Source of the DNA: Mauremys mutica
Lineage: Eukaryota; Chordata; Testudines; Geoemydidae
DNA: 64,000 nt
Direction: 5' to 3'
NCBI RefSeq assembly: GCF_020497125.1
Contig: NC_059080.1
Span: 45,573,563 to 45,637,562, forward strand
Of this stretch, positions 56,401-64,000 are shown piece by piece (within the stretch, counting starts at the first letter, position 1; every line of letters starts with the position of its first letter). A model generated the notes under the pieces. It searched no databases. It was given only the letters and a program-made list of their open reading frames with translations, and was not told the DNA's origin. The position numbers were made by a program, and so were the translations under genes.

Positions 56401-57709
56401 TGTGCGGTGCACTCAACCCCTCCTGTGATCCTCCTCCCATCTGTCTGGGGGTTCTTTTCTCTCTGTTATACCCCCTATGTGGACCTATGCAAGGAGGTGC
56501 AGCTGAAGTTTGGCGTTCCAAGTGGACTTTGCAGGGTTAGAGTAGCTAGTCCATCTTTGCTGTGGGCCATCAGCACTGGAGTCAGACGGGATCCTGGACG
56601 CTGTCAGGAATGGTGCTCTGCCTGGGGGGCTGGATGCATTGGTGTGTCTGGGGCTGGGACTAAAGCCCATGATGCTATGTCAGTTGTGTGGTGCTGGTGC
56701 CACATCCGTTGGGTGCAGCTGAAGAATCTGTGTTGTGCAATGTCAGCCTGGTGTAGTTACAAGGATGTACTGTGCCCTGTTGATCCTGTGTATGAAATCT
56801 GCATGAAACTAATTTGATCGTATCTAGGAAAAAAAAAGGCTGTATTGGTATTTTTGGTTTTGTTTGGTGAGGAGTTGGATGGCGGGAGGATCATTTTTTC
56901 CCACTTTGTTGAATTGGTGTGTCATTCTGAGCTATTCACCTAACCATAACATGAAGATGTTTGGTACTCTGGACATCTGGCTCTCACTGCAATGTGTGAA
57001 TGGAAATGTAGCATTCTAAAAAGCTACATGAGGAGCAAAGAGAGGGTAACAGTCTGAGCTCTGCCTGTTAGGAAGCTGCCAATTGTCCGCAGTTGTTGGT
57101 GACTGGGGAGTGGAAACAAGTCCGTGAATAAACTGAAGGAGTAAAAAATCAATCATTCTTCAGTCTTGATCAGATACAAACACTGTCCAGAATCGTTAAG
57201 CAGTGAGATAGAAAGGGGTTCGTGTGCATGGTAAAGAGTCAGAAAATTGGCTCCTTCAGCTTCTTGGAGATCAATTGTGTCACGGAATGAAATTGCCTAT
57301 TGAGGCAGAGGAGAAGAACGCTGATGATCCTGTAAGTGACACATTTTCATTGCCGTTGTCCTCATCCAATGTAGCCACGATGATAAACTGGAATCCCTGT
57401 GCTAGGCCTTCAACAGCATCTTCATTCAGGAGCTGGCTCTCTTGCCCTCGTTATGTAACAGGTTCAACCTAAACTCATGTAAGCCAGGTTAAGAGCGTCC
57501 ACACATAGAGTCACATCAATTTAGCTAAATCAGTTCAACCTCCCACCTTCAGTGAAACCTGTGTAAGTCTGTGTGCAGGCCAGCCCATAGGCTTTGATAC
57601 CCAAACCAGGGCCTAGATCACTTGGGTGGGGCAGTAGCTGTGCCATGCAGCCAGAGGAAGGGGTCTCTAGGCAATAACGCTCTGGGTATGCTCTGGTCAT
57701 TGCTCCATG
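53491..57709. other. long non-coding stretch, no gene recognised
   Basis: About 4.2 kb without a recognised repeat, RNA or exon. Open frames of 118 codons (53586), 135 codons (55927) and 155 codons (56350) have no family resemblance. This is the longest stretch in the window without a recognised element. It may be older single-copy intronic sequence, where conserved regulatory sites would be sought. Confidence 0.45.
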
Positions 57710-57788
57710 ATGACAGGCTGGGCCGGCTCCAGCGTTTTTGCCACCTCAAGCGGCGAAAAAAAAAAAAAAAGCTGCGATCAGCGGCAGC

Positions 57789-58131
57789 CATGGGTGGCTC
57801 TAGACATTTCGCTGCCCCAAGCACGGCGGCGTGCCGCGGGGGACGCTCTGCCGGTCACTGGGAGGGTAGTTTTTCCACCCCAGATGGGACTTGAACCCAC
57901 AATCTCTGACTTAGAAAGCCATTGCCTTGTCTATTAGGGGGTGGCAGGCGGCTCCAGTGGACCTCCCGCAGGCATGCCTGTGGAGGGTCCGCTGGTCCCG
58001 CAGCTTTGGTGGCACGGCTGGGGGAGGTCCACCGGAGCCGCCTGCCGCCCTCTCGGTGACCGGCAGAGCGCCCCCCGTGGCATGCCGCCCCAAGCATGCA
58101 CTTGGCATGCTGGGGCCTGGAGCCACCCCTG
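57789..58131. mobile_element. hAT-type miniature element, middle member of the nest
   Basis: The ends are catgggtggctctag and 'ctggagccacccctg', the same family as 38174 and 61285. Flanks gcggcagc and acggtagc agree at 6 of 8. Unlike the other copies it carries a tRNA-like insert at about 57867-57947. Confidence 0.75.
57876..57947 (-). pseudogene. tRNA-Arg-like pseudogene (anticodon TCT)
   Basis: Read antisense, the D-arm text 'cctaatagacaaggc', the anticodon arm 'tggctttctaagtcag' and the T arm 'gattgtgggttcaagtccca' follow tRNA-Arg. The anticodon of the loop tttctaa is TCT, and the body is closest to my memory of tRNA-Arg-CCT. The 5' acceptor strand is not recognisable, while the 3' strand 'tctggggtg' is kept and is followed by 'gaaaaacta'. 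Other copies of the surrounding element lack it, so it was inserted there. Confidence 0.65.
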
Positions 58132-58316
58132 ACGGTAGCTCCACCCTGCCGCTTCATTCTTCGGCGGCAATTTGATGGCGAGTCCTTCCCTCTGAGAGGG
58201 ACTGAGGGACCCGCCGCCGAAGAGCCGCCAAAGAGCTGGAGGTGCTGCCCCATTTTGTTGGCCACTCCAGGCACCTGCTTCCTGCACTGGTGCCTGGAGC
58301 CGGCCCTGGTGACAGG

Positions 58317-59884
58317 AAGCAATCTTTGCTTGGCCCCCATGCTCCACCCACTTCTAAGCCTGTCTGCACAGAAGGGAGAATAGCAGCAGCCCAGTGGAAG
58401 CAGGGTCCAGTGCTGTGGATAGCCCATACAAGGGAATGAACGTCTCCTTATGTTCCTCTTGCTCCCTGACATGGCATGGTGCACCACTGAGCCCTTGCTG
58501 AGTGGTGATTATGCCACTAAAAAGATCAAGACAAAAACCTGAGCCTAAAGTTGTGACCTTCTTTTGCATTAATGCCCCCTTCAGTGTCTCACAAAATGAG
58601 CAAAGTAATGAAGTGATTGAAGCACTTTGCTCTAAATATACTCCTCCAGACAGGACAGATTTAAACTTCCAGACTTAGATGCTGCAAATGGGGAAAAAAA
58701 GAAAAAAGAAAAAGTGTGGGGGGGACTGAAAGAAGTGCTAAGAGGATCAGCATGTTCATGCAAGAAGACTGATCAGACATGAGAAATGACCCGATAATAT
58801 TATCCATTCAGGGAAAAATGCATTGCTGCTAAATGCTGATTGTACAGCTGAAAATAAACCTGCGCTATATTGTGTCTAGGTTACTGAAGAGAGCATCCCA
58901 AAACGCAGAGCATAATATGAGAGGATTTCTGCCATTTTGCTCAGAGAAAAGAAAATGAAAGAGATGAGAGACCTTCACAGGAGCAATCAACTCCAGCATT
59001 TGCTTTCTGCGCAGTGAGCACACTGTTGAAACCTTCTTGAAGAAAGAAGTAGCACCTTACACAGCACATAGGGGAAGTTCAACATTTTTTCCACCCTGCT
59101 ATCAGCCTCCTGGTTGATTGACTGATACCATAGGATTGATAGCCTGGCTTCCCAAAAGCACTCAGTGGATTGTGTCTCTGCGTTTTCATCCAAGTGCCAT
59201 AAGGATGTTGCTGTTTGCGCTGAGCAGGAGGCCTTTGTTGGAAACACAACAGACATTTCACACAAGGGACTGTACAGAGATTCTAAACTTTTACAAAAGC
59301 AATTTCAGGAGTTTGCAGAGGCTGCAAAAAAGATTCACTGAAGGAATGGAGCTTTTCCATTACTGAGCCAACATGACTGATCTGAAATACAGAAGTCATG
59401 GGCTGAGCTCCAGACAAGAAGAGTCAGGTGTGATGTAATTCTGAATTCCTTCCTTCTCTTCTAGGTTGGTGCAATAAAAGCTATTACTTGCCCACATTGT
59501 CCCTCTGATAGCCTGGGACCAGCACAGATCCAACAGCACTACAAACAACAATGGAAGATCTCGGTAGCTAGGGCAAATACAAAGTGGGTAGGTCTGACTA
59601 GTTTATAGACTGGAAGCTTGATTCTTGTGCTCCTGTGTTTTACTATCAGACCAGGCCCCCCTGCATCGTGGACATTGGTTGCCTTTTTGTCTCTGAGGAG
59701 TAAATGGGCTTATGAAGTGACTTGCAGCAAGTAGGTGCCTTGGCCTTCAGTTCACAAAACCTTTGTGCTTTCAGAGGGAAAAAGATGGTTTTCTTTGGGC
59801 TTCAGAAAATGGCAGCAAGCCTAGTATTGTCCCACATCAGGTCTCTAGCTCTGGTATTATCTGGCCCCCGTTACCAGTGCCTCT
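58317..59884. other. non-coding stretch, nothing recognised
   Basis: A purine-rich A/G tract lies at 58690-58725. No gene, RNA or element was recognised. Confidence 0.4.
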
Positions 59885-60075
59885 CTGTCTCCAGTGTGTT
59901 ATCCTCATACCCTGGGAGGCAGAGCAGGGCCACTCTCCCCATTGCACAGCTGGTACTAGGCCCAGAGAGACCTGTCCACAGTCCCACACGGAGGCTGTGG
60001 CAGAGCAGGGAATTTAATACAGGTCTCCTGGGTCCCAGGCTAGTGCCCTAAGCACTGGGCCATCCTGTCTCTCTA
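59885..60075 (-). mobile_element. antisense MIR-like SINE fragment
   Basis: The text 'gcagagcagggaatttaata', 'caggtctcctgggtcccagg' and 'taagcactgggccatcctgt' is the antisense head and core of the family. Confidence 0.6.
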
Positions 60076-60269
60076 AGGGGCTCCAGGGCGTATGTTCTAT
60101 ATGTAGGGTTACCAACTTTCTAATAGCACAAAATCGAACACCCCTGCCCCGCCCCCGCTTGCTCCATTCCCCTCCCTCCATCACTCGCTCTCCCCCACCC
60201 TCACTCACTTTCACCAGGCTTGGGCAGGAGCTTGGGATAGGGGCGGGGAGTGAGGACTCTGGCTGGGGA

Positions 60270-60771
60270 TGTTATGCTTATACAAAACACATAAGATCTT
60301 TTATAGGGGAGAAGGCAACACGCCACATTTATTGAAGATACAACAATTAGCATATGCTTTTTAGTTACACATACACAAACCATGCACACTGTCCCGCCAG
60401 TCAATGTTATAGTTACCAGTTTGGATCAACCTAGTGGCCACCTAGGTTGATCACCGGTAGGAAGGTGCCAGGTTCTGTCGGTCGCAACACGATGCTCCGG
60501 GGAAGTCTTGGCAGGACGAACCCAAAGTTTCATGGCAAGGCACCCTGTTTATATAGTGATTTTTTTTATTGGGACCAGTGAGTTTTGCTTTGTTATGCTG
60601 TAATTAATTGTTTGACGAGTACTTGTTTTTTTTTAATTGTTTTTTTTATTTTTTATTACAGCTATTTTATTCCCATTGATAGGTGCCTGTTTTATTTTTT
60701 GAGTTGTTAATTTGCTCTTTTTTGACATTTCAATAGGAGAGTGTTGCAGCCTTCTGGCGCTTTTGCATCTG

Positions 60772-60827
<56 letters not shown>

Positions 60828-61201
60828 GTTTAGTGATGGCCTTTATACTTGTTTTTTAACACATACATTTTTTATTTATACACAAAACAGAATTAATTTA
60901 CACAGAACATTTTGAACAGGAACATTAAATTGCAATGCAAAAGACAGACAGTTATTGCATTCTTTTACTTATTTTCAAATGCTAAACCTACAACAAATTG
61001 GTGACCCTCAAAGGTGTGTTACTGCCTTGAAATCAGTCCAGACACAGATTCTGGCTGATGTATCTTTACCAATGGCCCATTATTCAAAAAGGATAGCTGG
61101 AAGAATATGATCAAATCATACACCAATACATTTAATACATGCTACATTATTATTTTTTATTTTAAATTATATTAATACAAACATAAAATCCTACTACTAC
61201 A
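60270..61201 (-). mobile_element. solo LTR, antisense, in the DNA element
   Basis: The 932-bp segment begins tgttatgc and ends actaca, with ggga on both sides (60266-60269 and 61202-61205). It is AT-rich, unlike its host element. An antisense AATAAA (tttatt at about 60329) near its 3' end fits LTR orientation. A perfect TA run lies inside it at 60776-60824. The retroviral-type assignment is inference from structure. Confidence 0.65.
60776..60824. repeat. (TA)n microsatellite
   Basis: About 24 uninterrupted TA units lie inside the solo LTR. Confidence 0.97.
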
Positions 61202-61284
61202 GGGATGTGGGCTCTGGGGTGGGGCTGAGGATGAGGGGTTTGTGGTGTGGGAGGGGGATCTGGAGTGGGGCAGGGGATTGGAGT

Positions 61285-61640
61285 CAGGGGCGGCTCTAGG
61301 AATTCCGCCTCCCCAAGCAGAGCGGTGCGCCGCGGGGCGCGCTCTGGCGGTCGCCCGTCCCGCGGCTCCGGGGGAACTCTTGTAGACGTGCCTGCGGAGG
61401 GTCCGCTGGTCCTGCGGCTCTGGTGGACCTCCCGCAGGCATGCCTGCGGATGCTCCACCGGAGCCGCGGGACCAGCGGACCCTCCTCAGGCATTTCTGCA
61501 GGAGGTCCACCGGGGTTGCAGGACCAGCGGACCCTCCGCAGTCATGCCTGTGGGAGGTCCGCCGGAGCCGCCTGCCGCCCTGCTGGCAAAATGCCGCCCC
61601 AAGCACGCGCTTGGCGCGCTGGGGTCTGGAGCCAGCCCTG
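61285..61640. mobile_element. hAT-type miniature element with internal repeats
   Basis: The ends are caggggcggctctagg and 'ctggagccagccctg'. The 8-bp duplication attggagt is exact at 61277-61284 and 61641-61648. It is a close relative of the copy at 38174-38528, with the same direct-then-inverted internal repeats. Confidence 0.94.
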
Positions 61641-62150
61641 ATTGGAGTGGAGGGTCTGGGAGAGAGTTTGGGTGCAGGAGGGGACTCCGGGCTGGGGCAG
61701 GGGGTTGGTGTGTAGGAGGGGGCTCAGGACCAGGACATGGGGCTGGGGTGGGAGGGGTGTGGGGTCCCAGCGGCACTTACAGCGGCTTCCAGGAAGCGGC
61801 TGCCAGTTCCCTGCAGCCCCTAGGCACATGAGCAGCCAGGAAGGCTCCATGGTGCTGCCCTAGCACCCGCAGGCTCCGCCTCCAAAGCTCCCATTGGTTG
61901 CAGTTCCCAGCCAATGGGAACTGCAGAGCCAGCACTCGGGGCAGGGGCAGCGCGGTGGTGTCTCCCTGGCTGCCCATGTGCCTAGGAGCTGCGTGGTGCT
62001 AGGGCTGGCAGGGAGCCTGCCTTAGCCTTGGGCCCCCGCTGCGCCGCCAACTGGACTTTTAACGGCCCAGTTGGCAGTGCCGACCGGAGCACCCAAGGTC
62101 CCTTTTCAATGGGGCATTCTGGTTGAAAATCAGACTTCTTGCAACCCTAT

Positions 62151-62594
62151 CTGTATCATGCTCTGCACTGCTCCACACTAGTCTTGTGTCATTATGGGGG
62201 TTGGATTCTACCCGTTCCAATCCAGATGTGTGTTGGACTCCATTAGCCTTGTGTAAGTACAGAGGTCCCAATTCAGGAAAGCCCTTAAGCGCATGCTTGA
62301 GTCCGTTCATGTCCAGGAAAGCATTTAAGCTTGGCCCTAGCATGGGCTTTCCTGACTCAGGACCAGACCCAGGACCATATTGGCTATGAGGGCTAACAGA
62401 GTATGTAGCATGATGGCCCAGTTTGCCTCTGGGCTTTGCATGCTGCCAGGCCAAGCATGGAACAGAAAAAAGAGAGTCCTGATTGTCTCTTCTTTGACAT
62501 CCGTGTCATCCCATTGTCTTCCCAGCGTTATTCCTGCTTTACCCTGGAGGGAGGAAGATGGGAACTGGGCCCAATGGGTTTAGTCGTTCAAATC
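62151..62594. other. non-coding stretch with a palindromic repeat
   Basis: At 62265-62370 the text 'gtcccaattcaggaaagccc' and 'gggctttcctgactcaggac' forms a long imperfect palindrome of a type common in amniote genomes. No gene was recognised. Confidence 0.5.
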
Positions 62595-62930
62595 TAACAG
62601 ACAAACTGAAAGCTCAGGGAGTGTGTGTGAAAGAAACGAGTCCCTCTCTGGGGAAATGGAAAACCTTAACATTGGTCTTATTCTCAGGGGAGGGTGATCT
62701 TTAATGCTGAGAGTAATTAACCATTTGAACAATTTACTGAGGGTCGTGGGGGATTCGCTGTCGCTGACAAGTTTTCAATCCAGATTGGATGTCTGTCTAA
62801 ATGCTCTGCTCTAGGAATCATTGTGGGGCAGTTCTCTGGCCTGTGTGGTACGGTGTGTGTGTGTGTGTGTGTGTCAGACTGAACGATCACAGTGGGCCCT
62901 TCTGGTCTTGGAATCTGTAAATCAGTCATT
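62595..62930 (+). mobile_element. CR1 3' end
   Basis: The text 'gtaattaaccatttgaacaa', 'gattcgctgtcgctgacaag', 'atgctctgctctaggaatca' and 'gggcccttctggtcttggaa' is the CR1 3' end in sense orientation. A (GT)n run has grown inside it at 62853-62874. Confidence 0.85.
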
Positions 62931-63711
62931 GGCAAGTGGGTCTGCAAAGTGGGTCTCAGCCACAGAGTGCCTGGGGCGTCTCTGCTTTTGTCTGTATGGT
63001 CATTTATCTTGGCATGAATGGCACAGTTAACTAACTGAATCCTTAATGTCTCAATGCATTTAAAAACACACGTAATTCAAGCATCCTCTGTATGTGGGAT
63101 CACCTGCCGTCCCACCCGGCCTCTCCCTGCTCTGTCCAAAGTCCATTTTCTGTTACTGAAAGCGATTTGCATCAAAGATGGAGGGTTGAAATCTTCCTGT
63201 GTCATCCTTAGTATTCCACTTTGCCAGGCCCATACTCCCTGCACTGGCCTCCTCCATGCCAAAACCAGGGGGCCACACAGATATATTCTCTGTCTTGGGA
63301 AGGTGCCCCCCTCCTGAGCCCATGCACTTGGCTCAGGTTGGGTTTGAAGGTGTCTGAAATGTGCTGTCTCTTTAAGATCCCAGGCCATTAAATGGGCCAG
63401 ATCCTCAGCTGGTGGAAATGGGTGTAAACCCAGTGACCTTGATTGTGCTACACTGAGTTACGCCATGCTCCGTATGTGGGCATGAACTGACAGATCACTG
63501 CCCCTTGTAATATGTTACCCCTTCTCCCTGCTATGCCCTGTGCTTCCATGGCTGCATCTCATGGGTTTGCTGGATCATGCAAGGCTCTGCCATAGAACAG
63601 TCTGTACATGGCCCACGCCCTGGCATGCAAGGGATTAAGGCCTTGGGTTCCTTTGGCCAGCCACGGGTTGGGGTGCGAAGGCTCACTGGGTTCCTGTGAC
63701 CCTTTTTGCAG
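62931..63711 (+). other. probable intron immediately upstream of the exon
   Basis: It contains a palindromic amniote repeat trace at 63390-63470 ('ccagatcctcagctggtgga'). It ends in a pyrimidine-rich tract and a tandem acceptor cagaag at 63709-63714. A possible branch site ctcac lies near 63682-63686. Confidence 0.5.
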
Positions 63712-63822
63712 AAGAGCGTGAAGGAGGGGCTGTTACTGAAGCAGACGAGCTCCTTCCAGAGGTGGAAGAGGCGATACTTTAAGCTGCGGGGCCGGACGCT
63801 GTATTACGCCAAGGACTCCAAG
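63712..63822 (+). CDS. internal exon, PH domain of a type II diacylglycerol kinase
   Basis: The 111-bp exon encodes 37 residues, with [19 protein letters not shown] and [13 protein letters not shown] as diagnostic blocks. These form the first strands of a pleckstrin-homology domain (K-G-x-L start, W-K-R-R-Y-F-K-L middle, L-Y-Y strand), which binds phosphoinositides and directs membrane targeting. The text is close to type II diacylglycerol kinases, which turn diacylglycerol into phosphatidic acid at membranes; I recall eta as nearer than delta, with kappa not excluded. The acceptor is a pyrimidine tract plus cag at 63709-63711, and the donor is gtagga from 63823. A second acceptor three bases on could drop the first lysine. 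Both exon ends fall between codons. The next exon lies outside the window, so the paralogue cannot be fixed. Confidence 0.9.
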
Positions 63823-64000
63823 GTAGGATAAATCCAGCAGCTCCTGGGTATTGAGGAAGCTCTGGGAGGAGGCTCCTGTAGGCCCCAGGACATCACCAGT
63901 GTGATGGCTGCCATGGCTCATGCCCTGGGAATTCAGCGGGGGACTTACGGAGCTCTAAGCATGGGCCATTGATAAAAGATACAGCAGACTCGCCCCCAAC

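Larger units (their letters stand above)
57718..58308. mobile_element. hAT-type element, outer member of a nest
   Basis: The ends are ctgggccggctccag and 'ctggagccggccctg'. Flanks atgacagg (57710-57717) and gtgacagg (58309-58316) match at 7 of 8. An A-run of about 15 lies at 57756-57770. A second element occupies 57789-58131. Confidence 0.85.
60104..62150. mobile_element. composite GC-rich DNA element with two nested insertions
   Basis: The left end tagggttaccaactttctaa and the right end, reverse-complemented ('atagggttgcaagaagtctg'), are inverted repeats. The body continues from 60269 to 61202 and from 61284 to 61641 once the nested pieces are removed. It includes 'ggcacttacagcggcttcca' and 'gactttttaac'-type text also seen at 28391-29113. 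The superfamily is uncertain. Confidence 0.7.

Overview
This is vertebrate nuclear DNA, most probably from a turtle. It is an intron or gene-flanking stretch packed with transposable elements. The mix of repeats points to the lineage: a tRNA-derived SINE with a CR1-like tail, a near full-length CR1 LINE, Gypsy elements whose integrase lies before the reverse transcriptase, PIF/Harbinger elements beginning with a 'gtctacac' motif, and many small hAT elements with 8-bp target-site duplications. The turtle assignment rests on my memory of these families, not on a search. There are no prokaryotic operons, no CRISPR array and no complete host gene.

The only host coding sequence I can support is one internal exon at 63712-63822 on the plus strand. 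It encodes 37 residues of a pleckstrin-homology domain of the type found in type II diacylglycerol kinases (eta/delta/kappa). If the gene runs on the plus strand, the upstream 63 kb could be its large upstream intron, but no earlier exon was found to prove this.

Layout. 1-2.9 kb: SINEs in otherwise plain DNA. 2.9-6.7 kb: an antisense, internally deleted Gypsy element with exact 5-bp duplications and a hAT element nested in one LTR. 6.7-12.2 kb: old CR1 and MIR-like fragments and a U2 snRNA pseudogene. 12.6-14.0 kb: an antisense solo LTR holding a foldback element. 14.3-21.7 kb: Harbinger- and hAT-type miniature elements, including a GC-rich one at 18.3-19.1 kb. 21.9-23.3 kb: a decayed hAT transposase copy with an inverted arm and a nested miniature element. 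25.3-27.2 kb: a CA-rich microsatellite and a minisatellite of about 50 bp period. 30.1-32.7 kb: a Harbinger element with transposase and Myb-like remnants plus an antisense, intronless fragment resembling DNMT3B. 36.7-45.8 kb: a CR1 complex holding a solo LTR, a hAT element and a 2.84-kb RTE-like LINE with a 31-bp target duplication. 46.7 kb: a tRNA-Lys pseudogene. 47.5-53.5 kb: more hAT and Harbinger miniatures, a probable LTR and a 217-bp local duplication. 57.7-58.3 kb: a three-deep nest of elements with a tRNA-Arg-like insert. 60.1-62.2 kb: a DNA element interrupted by a solo LTR and a hAT element. 62.6-62.9 kb: a CR1 3' end. 63.7 kb: the exon.

The autonomous elements seen here are all broken by stops, frameshifts or truncation, so the window is a record of past transposition. 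The most unusual item is the DNMT3B-like fragment inside the Harbinger element. It looks like host-gene capture by a TIR transposon.
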